Assembly (NCBI GenBank): GCA_037501455.1
Contig: CM074858.1
Location: 46,621,001 to 46,685,000, forward strand
Reading direction: 5' to 3'
Length of the DNA stretch: 64,000 bases
From: Lantana camara
Taxonomy: Eukaryota > Streptophyta > Magnoliopsida > Lamiales > Verbenaceae
Shown: piece by piece, positions 33,861-45,042 of the stretch
Layout of the letters: each line of letters opens with the position of its first letter
Numbering within the stretch: position 1 is the first letter of the stretch
Notes under the pieces: generated by a model
What the model saw: the letters and a program-made list of their open reading frames with translations, nothing else
Database searches by the model: none
What the model was told of the DNA's origin: nothing
Made by a program: the position numbers and the translations under genes

Positions 33861-35931
33861 ATGAATTAAAACTTGTGCTTTCTCTATAGACATTTGCACC
33901 TAGGGTTTCCATATCCAGGGTCTAAAATGTGTTTTCAAAATGTGTTTTCTTTCGTGGACTTGTTTCTTTACCTAAGGTTTGCGATAGGATTCATAATTTG
34001 ACTAAAGCTTACTCGGTTATAGTAAGATCATAGTCTAACGTTAAGAGTAACTCACTTTGACGTATTCCTTTGTGTGTTACCTTTCTTGAATACCTTAAAT
34101 GGTATTACTCTCTTGTGTTACATGTTCCTTGTTCATTTGTTTCTTGCATTTCATATGCATCTTGGTTAGTAGTGGGTCTTAGTTCTTAAGCTCACTCTAG
34201 TACGCCACCTACAGGAGTTAAAGTTGAGCACTGGGATCCCCAGGGCAACGCATAATCTGTCTACCTACCTTTTGTTACTATTAGGTGAGGTGAAGTTATA
34301 AATGTTTTCCAACTGGAACCACGATTATACTATCGTATCATATGTTTTGGAATTCAAAGCTAAACCTCGTTTTGAACTATCCCTTTTATCGGGACATTCG
34401 CTTGAAAGGATCATTCATACTTTAATAGTATACATTGATCAACAGTACATGTTTTCCAAAGTTCTGCATTCTTGTTCAAAGACAGTTACATGTTTGCATA
34501 TGTTTTCAAAGTACAGACAGAATCACATGTTTTTAGACAGAATCATATGTTTTACAGACAGCATCATATGTTACAGTTACAGTTTCACATGTTATAGTTA
34601 GCATACTGGAGTGTTACTCTGGTCACTGCTAATCTTAAATGCAAGCATACAGTTTACAGTTTGGGCCCGGCGGTTATGTGTGGAGGTGATGCTCGGGAGG
34701 TGAGCGCCAACGACATCACCAATACCGGCCGCCACACTTAGACTATTGACACCGACTTTTAACAGGAGGTTTGTTAAGTCAGGACAATTTGTCTGGGAAC
34801 GGACAGCAAATCTGTTCCCATTACATGTTTACAGGTCGCCTAGGGCTAGCTACCCGAAGTGACAACCGGTGGAGGATGGTGCATGTTTGTATGCGTTGGT
34901 AAGAGTTGTTGTTGACCTTGGTCCGATAGTCTACTATGTGCGGAGTTATTGTTGACCTTGGTCCGATGCTCTACTATATGTGGGGTTATTGTTGATCTTG
35001 GACCGATACTCTACTAAACGTGGAATTATCGTTGATCCTGGTCCGACACTCTACCGAATCATGTTTTCTGGAGTAAGGATGGAGGAGCCTAGCTTGCGGG
35101 CAAAATTCTGTTTCATAAAGGATGGTTCATATCTGGAAAAGTTCACTTTACCCTTATCCCGTTTTATGAAAGAACTATGAACCATCAACAGCATATGTGA
35201 GCGCGTGTCATAGCATTCATGAAAATATTTTATAACGTGCATTCTTTTACAGCATCGCATTCAAAGAGTTTTATCAATCGAACTTGTTTCAAGTTCTTCT
35301 TTAAAGCATTGCATTTAACAGTTTCGAACTTTACTTCAAGTTCTTTAATTCAGTACTTTCTTTAAAGTATTCCCTCGCTTAGTCCTTTTGACTAATACCT
35401 CTTCCGTTTTCTTGCCTCGTGGTTTCAGGTCTTGCAGCCGCAGTCTAGAGGTATCTTGAAGCTCTAGATTGTCATTTTTGTTTCAGTCAGGACTTAGTAT
35501 TACTTCCTCTTTTGTGTCCTGCATATGTTTTATGGCTGCATCACTTTATGTTTCTGTATATGTTTTTGAATACTTGAGTATCTTCGTTATACTCTTTCTG
35601 CTACTCTGTTACCGATATTTTGAACTCTGCTGTATCGGTACTTATATGTGAATTTGTTATATGTTCTGATATGCCGAGTCTCTCTTACACGATCAATATG
35701 TTCTTGCTTGTTACATGCCATCACGCACATGTTTTGAAAAGTTTTTAAAATACTCTGATTTTCCGCTGCATAGCCACATCGTTGTACATGTATAGTTCTG
35801 ATAGATAGCCGTTCGCTGGAGTATTTCTTGAGTGATGGCTCACACCATTATTTGAGAGGTGCTTCAGTGCGGGGGTTGAGACGCCGCTCTCCTCTTGTTC
35901 TGGTACTGGTGGGGGCGTTACAGCTCTGAGG

Positions 35932-35943
35932 TGGTATCAGAGC
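35932..35943 (+). other. RE5 primer binding site (initiator tRNA-Met)
   Basis: TGGTATCAGAGC, 9 bp after the 5' LTR. Confidence 0.92.
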
Positions 35944-36110
35944 ATCGGGTTAAGTAAGAAGAGACTTAACCTAGATTGCTCTCATGTTGCATCATGGATT
36001 GTTCACGCATTGCATCCAGGATCATTCTCATATTGCATCGAGACGGGATATTTGGGGATTGCATGGTTCTGTTATCTGGATTTCATATCTGTGGTATCTT
36101 CTGTATAGCT

Positions 36111-36791
36111 ATGGCAGTTCAGCCACACCAGGATCCTAATCAGCAGATGGATGAGGCTTTCTTTGAGCAGTTTGAGGCCCCGCATACTGTGGCAGTTTCT
36201 CACCGTGGAGGCACTCGTTTCTACACCTGGCACAGGTCTAGGAACAGTGGCAGACCTGGGTATTCCTATCCTAACAGAGTTGTGCACTATCTCGAGTCTG
36301 AGAGAGATGGTTACTTTCAGGAGTATCAGAGGACCCGTGAGGTCAGGTTGGAGTCTCTGCGCTATCAGGATCAGTCAATACAGTACCAGATTGACAGGGA
36401 CATCGCTCGTGAGCATGCTGCAGAGATGACTCATATTGCTGATCAGAGGGCTGCTCGTATTGCTGAGCTGGAGGCAGATCTTATGCAGATGACTATCGAT
36501 CGCGATACCTCTATGGAGCGTCACCAGCACTACCATGCCCGTGTGAGAGCTCGCCTGTATGATACCTATCACTTATCCGATGAGCAGGCAGTTGAGGAGG
36601 TCGATGGTCAGGATGTCAGTCAGGCCTCTCAGGAGCCCGAGCCTATGCAGGAGCAGTCTGATGGAGGCGATGGAGGGTCTGATGATGATGATGATGGCGG
36701 AGATGATCCAGCAGGACACGAACAGGGTGAGGTCATTGCCGTTTCTGATGACACCACCAGGGGTTCTTTGGACCACAGTTATCAGGGTTGA
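36111..36791 (+). CDS. Extra ORF upstream of gag in RE5, 226 aa, unknown function
   Basis: An intact ORF between the primer site and gag, in the sense strand. I prefer ATG 36111 (MAVQPHQD), since the upstream extension to 35976 is leader-like and hydrophobic. Three parts are visible: an N-terminal region with an aromatic, basic patch (residues about 30-55, TRFYTWHRSR); a charged heptad-like middle (about 59-135, rich in E, R, Q) that probably forms a coiled coil; and a very acidic tail (184-199, mostly D and G). I see no catalytic motif. Extra ORFs before gag are known in some plant Gypsy elements (for example Ogre/Tat), but I do not recognise this protein. It is unbroken although gag-pol is ruined. 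Confidence 0.7.
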   Translation: MAVQPHQDPNQQMDEAFFEQFEAPHTVAVSHRGGTRFYTWHRSRNSGRPGYSYPNRVVHYLESERDGYFQEYQRTREVRLESLRYQDQSIQYQIDRDIAREHAAEMTHIADQRAARIAELEADLMQMTIDRDTSMERHQHYHARVRARLYDTYHLSDEQAVEEVDGQDVSQASQEPEPMQEQSDGGDGGSDDDDDGGDDPAGHEQGEVIAVSDDTTRGSLDHSYQG

Positions 36792-37624
36792 TTGCTGATG
36801 GGAGATTTTTGTATATAGTACTGATGCATATATGTCTATCTGTGGATGGCGGACGTATAGCCGGGACAGTTCAGGACAGACTTTTGGATGAGGGGATGTA
36901 TAGCTCTGGTAGATGATCCCCGACTTTTGGCACCACGGATGACGGTTCAGATGACTTGGTACCTACTAGGTTATTTTCAGCGGGGTTGGACGGATTAGTA
37001 AGGCCTGTAAGGGAGTCAACTCGATAGTATCGGGTCCTCTCCATTTTTTTTGAATTAATACTGTTAACATGTGGCCTGTAGTAAATTTTACCAAACCTTG
37101 CACAGTTATAACACTTTCGGCTTTATGTTGAATATCTATTTACTGCTTTCCATAACTGTCATTGCATGAGTCTTAGAGTTGCTTCAAGATACCATTAGGA
37201 CCGTTGATAGGATCATGCCATTTCATTTATTGTTAGCATGCTATTATTCTTGATATGTTGGATACGCTTCTGGATATGTTGATCATGCTTCTGATCATGC
37301 TACAGTTCTTGTTAATATGACAGTACACTTTCTGTTCCCGTTTACATGTTGATCATGTTTTGGGATGTGTTATATATGTTTCTGATATGTTGATATGTTA
37401 CCCGAGCTTCTGTTCACGTTTACATGTTGTCCGACAATTGTTTCTGATTATATGATATGTTTAGAGATCTTGAATCTTTGCTGACATGTTGTTATGGGAA
37501 TGTGTTGTTCTCATACTTATGTGTGACTACGTGAGAATGTGAATACGTGGTTACGGATTCTGTGAATCATTATATGTCATGCATCGAATATATGTATCTG
37601 AATGCTTGTGAATTCAGTAACAAC
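36792..37624 (+). other. Non-coding spacer between the RE5 extra ORF and gag
   Basis: About 830 bp with repeated ATATGTTGATC-like words (37250-37460) and no ORF. The part near 37170-37260 resembles the RE3 leader, which lies next to the RE3 primer site. The extra ORF may therefore have been inserted into an older leader. Confidence 0.6.
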
Positions 37625-40600
37625 ATGCCACCAAGAAGAGCACCCCGGAATCGTGTACCACCACTGCCACCCCAAAGAGATGTCACGCCACCCCCTGAAA
37701 GAGAAAGAACTCCGGAATTAAGGGATGTGCTACGATAATTTATGAGGGCTTGTGCACCGAGAGATAATCCTCCTAATGAAAGGTCATTGGAGAAGTTTCT
37801 GAGGATGAATCCGCCTAAGTTCTATGGAGAACCGAATGACATAAAGGCTGAGAATTGGATTACTAGTCTTGAGAAGATTTTCGAGGCTATGGAGATCTAC
37901 CCAGAGGATCGTGAACGAGTTCGGTATGCTACTTTTCTTATGGAAGGAGCTGCATACAATTGGTGGAAGCACGTTCAGCATATGTGGATTGAGAATAACG
38001 TTGAAGGAAGTTGGGATGAGTTTATCAGAGAGTTTCAGCAGAAGTATACGCCTCAAGTGACTCGTGATGCACGAGAGGCTGAGTTTATGAGTCTGGTTCA
38101 GGGAACTATGAATGTGATGCAGTATGAAGCTAGGTTTGTGAGGCTGATCAAGTATGCGCCTCATATTCTGAATGATGAGCGTCGCAAGATGAAGAGGTTT
38201 ATTGATGGACTGAAGCCTGAACTTCGGTTGGCACTTGCATCTTTGGTTATTGAGACCTACAACCAGGCTGTTGATAGAGCGCTAAGGGTTGAAGCTGCAC
38301 AGAAGGAGATCAAGATAACTACTGCCCGTCAAGGACCTTCTAACCCTAAGCCTTATCAAGGTAATAAGCGACCTTCCGGATCTTTTCCCCAAGGAACTGG
38401 AAAGAGGCCAATGGTAACACCACAGCGTCAGCAGCAGAATGCTCCACCGAAACAGCAAGCACAGAAGCAGAAAGCGCCACAGCAGTATCAGAAGGCGCCA
38501 CAACAGCAGAGAGCACCTCAGCCAGGTCCAGAGGAAATTGTTTGCCGATATTGTCGCCGAACGGGACACACTGAGGAGAACTGTTGCAAGAAAGCTGGAC
38601 AGTGTTTCGCGTGTGGTTCCCCTGAGCACCAGATGGATAGTTGCCCGCACAAGATCAGGAGATTTGGGGTCCAGGATAAAGGAAAAGGAGTGGTGGGTAC
38701 GACGAACAAACCGGTGGTCAGAGGCAGAGCTTATGCTTTGGATGGTAAGGAGGAGGTTGATCCTTCGTCTGTTGTGGAAGGTATTGTGCACATTCTTAAC
38801 ATGCCAGTTAAGGTCTTGTATGACCCTGGCGCTACGCATTCATTTGTTGCTTCTAAATTATGTGCGCATTTACAGTTTCCGCTTGAATACTTGCCATATA
38901 AATTTGAAGTGAGTTCTCCTTTGGGAACTTGCCTTGTTACGGATCAAGTATATAAACGCTGCCCTATATGTATTGGTACCCGTTGTTACCCGACGGATCT
39001 GATTGAGTTACCGATGACAAGATACGATGTTATACTTGGTATGGATTGGTTGTCTAAGTACCGAGCTAAGTTGGATTGTTACAAGAAAGAGATCATCTTG
39101 GAAGAAAATGAAAGTGGGACATCAGAAGGGAAAGTTGAGAAGTTATCAGTGATTTCTTCGATGGAAGCTAAGAAGTTGATTCAGAAAGGAGCTAGTGGAT
39201 TTGTGGCTTATCTTTTGAATAGACCGAAAGATCAACTTAAGATCGAAGAAGTGGAAGTAGAGAACGAATTCCTAGATGTGTTTCCTGAGCATTTGGATTC
39301 GTTACCCCCTGATCGAGAGTTGGAGTTTACGATCGAGACGATATCAGGAGCTGAGCCGTACTCAAAGACACCTTACAGAATGGCACCATCAGAATTGGAT
39401 GAACTGAGAAAGTAATTGGATGAACTGATTGAGTCTGGATATGTTCGACCGAGCACATCGCCGTGGGGAGCGCATGTGCTTTTCGTTAAGAAGAAGGAAG
39501 GATCATTGCGTTTATGCATTGACTATCGGGAGTTGAACAGGATGACAATTAAGAATAAGTATCCTCTTCCTCATATCGAAGAGCTGTTCGATATACTTCA
39601 AGGATCGAAGGTCTACTCCAAGTTAGATCTTAGATAAGGGTATTATCAATTGAAGATAAGGGAAGCAGATATTCCGAAGACTGCTTTCAACAGCCTATAC
39701 GGACATTATGAGTTTGTAGTAATGCCGTTTGGTTTGACGAACGCACCAGCTACATTCATGGATATGATGCACCGTATATTCAAGCCGTTTCTTGACAAGT
39801 TTGTAGTGATCTTCATCGACGATATTTTGGTATTTTCGAAGACACCGGAGGAACATGCTGAGCATCTTCGAATCTTGTTACGCACTTTGCTGGATCACAA
39901 GCTATATGCGAAGTTCAGTAAATGTGAGTTCTGGCTTGAGAGAGTTACGTTTCTCGGACACATCATATCAGGATCTGGAATCGAAGTAGATCCCTCGAAG
40001 ATCGAGACGATTATGGATTGGAGGTCACCGAAGAATCCTTCAGAAGTGAGGAGTTTTCTGGGATTAGCTGGTTACTACCGGAGGTTTGTCCAAGATTTCT
40101 CGAAGATAGCTACACCTCTCACTAAGTTGACAAAGAAAGAAGGGAAGTTTGAATGGACTGAAAAATGTGAGCAAAGTTTTCAAAGGTTGAAGGAGATGCT
40201 AACAACTGCACCCGTGTTAGCATTACCAGAAGGAAAAGAAGGATATACAGTCTACACTGATGCTTCGAAAGAAGGACTAGGAGGAGTTTTGATGCAGAAC
40301 GGGAAAGTGATTGCGTATGCATCAAGGAAACTCAAAACGCATGAAGTCAACTACCCGACACATGATTTGGAGTTAGCCGCGATAATTTTTGCTCTGGGAA
40401 AATGGAGACATTACCTGTATGGAGTTACGTTTGAGATTTTTACTGATCATAAGAGCCTGCGATATCTATTCACTCAGAAGGAGTTGAATATGCGACAGAG
40501 GAGATGGATGGAGTTTCTGGAGGACTACGACTGCATTATTCAGTACCATCCAGGAAAGGCGAATGTTGTAGCAGATGCTCTAAGCAGGAAAGTTCGTTTG

Positions 40601-40853
40601 GCACAGATTTCTGCCAAATGGATAAGAGAAGCGACGGAGAAGATTCAGATCATTCGCCAGAGAATGAAAGCTGCCCAGGACAGGCAGAAGAGTTATGCTG
40701 ATCGACGAAGAAGGGATTTGGAATTCGCAGTGGGTGAAAAGGTATTTCTGAAGGCATCACCAAGGAAAGGGTTTTCCCGAATTGGAAAAGGAGGAAAATT
40801 AAACCCGAGATATGTTGGACCGTATGAGATACTAGAGAGAGTCGGACCGACAG
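37625..40853 (+). pseudogene. gag-pol: RE5 gag-pol, three stops, integrase deleted, truncated by RE6
   Basis: Starts at ATG 37625 (MPPRRAP). In one frame it reads gag capsid, zinc knuckles (CRYCRRTGHTEENC near 38540, CFACGSPEHQMDSC near 38605), protease YDPGATHS near 38820, reverse transcriptase with FIDD near 39815 and RNase H (YTDAS near 40254). Three in-frame TAA stops lie at 37736-37738, 39413-39415 and 39635-39637. Comparison with RE1 and RE2 shows Gln at the second and third, and probably the first, so each is CAA to TAA. After DALSRKV (about 40593) it jumps in frame to the end of integrase ([18 protein letters not shown]), losing about 330 codons including the zinc finger and DDE core. 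RE6 interrupts it after the GPY motif. Confidence 0.92.
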
Positions 40854-43800
40854 TGTAGCACCCCGCACGTGAGGCACCACATCCCCCGCACTATGGCTCA
40901 ACACGAGTAACGAAACAGTACCCCGCACCCGTATCAAACCATAGCGAACGGGAGACAAACATAAAAACCTTCCTAAGCCAGGCGGAGCTAGACCCTGCAA
41001 AGAATACCAAATCACAAAAGCCAAAGTAAGTTCAATAATAACAACCATAACCAGAATTGGGCTCTTCAGGCCTCTTTTACATCATAACAAAACCCCGTAA
41101 AAGCAATTCAATACCAATTACATGAATATTTAAGTTCATGATATAACCGAAACGAATCATACACAATTCCAATACATGAATGAGTGAAGAGACTCTCCTA
41201 ATCTAACTCGACTCACTTAAAGACTCCAGACACCTCCGCCTAGCTCGAAACTCCAAAGTCAAACCTGCACACTGAAAGATTGGGGAGGGAGAGGGGTCAG
41301 TCTCTAGAAGACTGAGTGAGCAGGAGCGATACATATATATAAAACATGCACATGCAAGTCATAAATCCCGAGCAAGGTTTTATTTGAATTTAGTTCCCGA
41401 CAAGGGCAAGAAAATAGATAAACAATGCTCGACTTTTACGACTAATTCATATTAAATTCATTACATTCATAAATCATACATATGTATAAGGCTCGGCGAG
41501 TGAACGTGCACAATCTCCAACCAAACTCCGACCGTGTACGACAATTTTCATTAATAAGTTAATTAGGTGATCATGCAATATCCCATAATACACGCAGACC
41601 ATACATCATATCATAAACATATTCGTTTGGGCGATCCGGATCCCGGCCTTCCCGCACGGTGCATAATCATAACATATCATATTCATAAGCATAATCATAT
41701 CATAACCAACCTTCTTCCTCCGGGTGGTGGACGGGTTTGCAAGACCCGACCACCCAATCATATCAATGCGGCTATGAGGTTCATGAGGCCTCAAAGCCCG
41801 GTTAGCGTTTCCCCGTCAAGAACCTCCCTTGACGAAGTCCGTTTCGCCGTAAGTTGGAACTAGTATATGGGATCCCCGTCAGCCCTTGCTTCCTCGGTTA
41901 GCCTCATATACTAAGTCCCGGGGCCCGTGCAATTATAACATGCATAACATGATCTCGCCAAAACATAACAATACATACATAGGATACATACTATAGGAAA
42001 TCATACTTTACCATGTAACTCGGCATATGCTATATACGTACCTCTCCGTGTCATCCGAATCCGTAGCTAGCATGAAGACACACGGTTTGGAGCATAGCCT
42101 CATTACAAAACCATTTTTATGCTTATATACGCTCATACGTATAATTCAGAAGAATTTACTCGATAACTTCCTTTGAAAACCATATATATATAATCATAAG
42201 GTTTTGGCCAAAGCTTTTCACATAAGGGTTGTAGGGTTTGTTACATAGCTAAAACAAAACCACCCTCACCTGAACCGTGACGAAACAAGGAACGAGTACC
42301 AAGTGCCTGAACAAGATCTCTCCACCCTGGGGACAAACTGTACAAAAGACCGCAAGACGTGTTCGTGAGACTCAAGACTCTTAATGAACCATATATGACG
42401 CACGGAAATGCACAAGCATGATATGAAGGCATAAAGATCATATTAAGTCAAGAAAATCATATAACCAATTCATTCACTTGTTCAATCATAAATCATTCAA
42501 ATTCTTCAATTCAATCTCCAATCAAATTAATTCAAGAATTCAAATAGGAGCATAGAACATATTCAAACTCACCCATAATGCTACCATGTACTTCATATTA
42601 CATAAGATAGCATATTTCCAAGGTTTGACAACAAGGAGGAAGCATATGAAATAGAAAATGAATTACGCGATTCATAAACGACATATAAACACACATAAAC
42701 GGCAATAAGCAAAAGCATGCCTATAACTCATCCAAATGCCATGAAATTAAACCACAATGCTTCCAACATATAGCAAAACAAGTTCATAGTTCAACACAAA
42801 AGGAGATAAAGTCATTCAAGAGGTGAAACGAATTAAAAACCGAAAAGGAAGCAACACGGACGGCGCAGGGGAAGGGACACGGGGGTGTCACCTTCCTTAG
42901 CCAAACTGAGCCACGACCGTGGCTCAGTACAGAGCTGCCCAGAAGGTGTGACACGCCCGTGTCTCACTCTTATGAGTAAATGAGACACGGGGGTGTCACG
43001 GTACAGAACTTAAAACGCATGCAAGACCTAACCAGCAAAACTGAACTCATACAAACTCAATCCAAAGGCATACCAAACCAACTCCAAATGCTATGAAACT
43101 TAATATACAGTATATTTGGCATGTAATGAACATATTTCATTTAGAGTGAAAAGGCTAAATCACACATTAAGGCCATCGAATCCATGCAACAAAACTGGGT
43201 CGCCAAAATCGCACATATGAGCCCTAATGATTCCATCATGCCTTGATCAAGTACTTAGGGCTTGAATTTGGATCTGAAACTTTGGGGAATGCATGCCAAC
43301 ATACTCAAATACTAATGCACTTCATATATATGCAAAATGGTACAATTTAAAGCACATTAGAATGGCCAACAAGTTACAAAACGAAACAGCAACAAGTCTG
43401 TCATGAAGCATGCATAAAAACAGGCCATGTACTTCGGTTTTGAGGCTTCAAATGGATCCAAATACTTGAAACATGAATGTTAACATATAAAGTAATGAGT
43501 GTACATCAACTCCATGCAATTTCACACGAAATGGAGACCATTTAATCAAGCAACAACACAAAATTTTACACAGCAGTTCGAAAAACAGGGGAATCAATTT
43601 GATCATCAAGTTTGGAGCTCCATATCTCATAATTTCATTAAAGGGTCAAGAGATAAAATCCTCCTAATATCATATACTATCAGTTGGGAAAGAAATTGGC
43701 CAAGAAACAAGCTCATATAATCATTTACAAGCAAGGAAAACAGCTGCACAACCAAGCAAGGTCACAAGTGCAATTTCCCCCAAAACCCTATTCATGCTCT

Positions 43801-44818
43801 TAACCCAAACCCTAATCAAATCTGATCCAAAACATGATGTAAGTAGATGAAATCAAGTATAATAGAGTAGAGAAGACATAAATATTCATACCTTGAAGAT
43901 TTGGTGAAGAAAAATGGTGATTTGAGCTCAAAATCACAAAAGGGCCAAGGTTTCCTTCTTCTTTCTCCTCTCTCTCTCTCTCTCTCGATCAGTTCCAGCT
44001 GAAAAAGGGGGATATTTGTTCGGTTTTCAGAACAAAAAGGGAAGAGAAAGGCTTATCCCAAGGTACACAAGCCATGGTTATGGTATGGTTATGTTAGGGA
44101 GGTGTTAAGGGGTCCCACCATGAAGACTAGTCAACATAAGGAGCTCTTCTTGCACGAGTTGCTCGTTACGGTTGGATTTCGGAGGTCTTAATGATCTCAA
44201 AAAGGTATGAGGCTTGTTCTATTGTCTCCGAATCGTCGATACGAAGGCAACAGAGGTGTCGAAATTCGAATCCGAATTCCCGAGCTCAAGATATCACATA
44301 CGGAACCAAGGGTGCGCTAATTGCTCGTTAGCCCCCGACTTGGTTCCACAAATCAAATTAAATTCGTAAACACGTCAAATGAATCCGAAAACATAAACCG
44401 AGCATAGAGACATGTTCATAACACACATATTTACAACATATTAAATTTTCACGACATTTCGGTATCAATACATATATGAACAAAGCACAAATAGAACACT
44501 CATGCGCATGAACGAATTCATATTGTTATAAATGAATTACTAAAACTTAAATTCCATATTAAATGAATTTAAAGCCAACTAATAACATGTTGAAATTAAT
44601 TAACAGAATTACCGAAATAGTTAAGGTAACATGAAACCTTGATTAAGAAATTAAACACTAAATATCAAAGTAAAATAAAATGAATTAAATTAAAGTAACA
44701 ATAGTTTAAATCAAATATAAACATTTATAAACGATTAATCATATAATTAAATAATTAATTTGCGCAATTTATAGACAAATACGTCACATTATTATTACTG
44801 AAAAACTGGGGCGTTACA
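40854..44818 (-). repeat. RE6 3' LTR
   Basis: On the minus strand it starts TGTAACGCCCC at 44818 and ends GGGTGCTACA at 40854. Contains the GCAATTAGCGCACC block near 44310-44330, leader end TTCAAG|GTATG near 43893, palindrome group 42874-43002, a CAG|GTGAGGG donor near 42270, hairpin 41297-41315, and the pair CTCCGCCTAGC (41234-41244) with GCCAGGCGGAG (40977-40987; one G-U pair in RNA). Confidence 0.92.
42874..43002 (-). repeat. ACACGGG and GAGCCAC palindromes, RE6 3' LTR
   Basis: Four inverted repeats. The best is 42905-42928, with arms ACTGAGCCAC and GTGGCTCAGT around GACC. The others have the ACACGGGGGTGT or ACACGCCCGTGT core also found in RE1. Confidence 0.88.
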
Positions 44819-44876
44819 ATCTCTCCCCCTTAAAAAGAATCCGTCCTCGGATTCAAAACACGCCTGAAAACAAACA

Positions 44877-45042
44877 ATGAGAGATTCCCCGTCTCTCACA
44901 AGGAACAAGGAGAGAGCCCCGTCTCTCGAGCAGCAATGAGAGAACCCCGTCTCTCCAACAACAATGAGAGAACCCCGTCTCTCGCAAGCAAAGAGAGTAC
45001 CCCGTCTCTCAAACAAAAATAAGAGAATCCCCATCTCTTAAC
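44877..45042 (-). repeat. Minisatellite of hairpin units beside the RE6 polypurine tract
   Basis: Six units of about 28-31 bp start near 44879, 44910, 44938, 44966, 44993 and 45023. On the plus strand each carries GAGAGA..CCCCGTCTCTC, so each unit is itself an inverted repeat (arms GAGAGA and TCTCTC). Confidence 0.88.

Larger units (their letters stand above)
31776..35922 (+). repeat. RE5 5' LTR
   Basis: TGTAACAGCCC...GGGGGCGTTACA. It contains a donor-like ACAG|TAAGT near the start, a TATA box at 32857, a CT-rich leader ending CTAG|GTTAGT (GT at 32970), a TG-rich microsatellite (33665-33755), spaced GAATAGTA repeats (33781-33860), and a hairpin TTAGTC...GACTAA (35379-35395). It lacks the GCTAGGCGG pair and the GC palindrome arrays of the other LTRs. 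Confidence 0.94.

Noticed and set aside
33649..33912. 87-codon ORF rich in His and Thr, repeated at 54110-54373
   Set aside because: It is translation of the TG microsatellite in the two RE5 LTRs.
44877..45042. CRISPR-like repeats
   Set aside because: Short tandem minisatellite with variable units inside a retrotransposon interior; no spacers.
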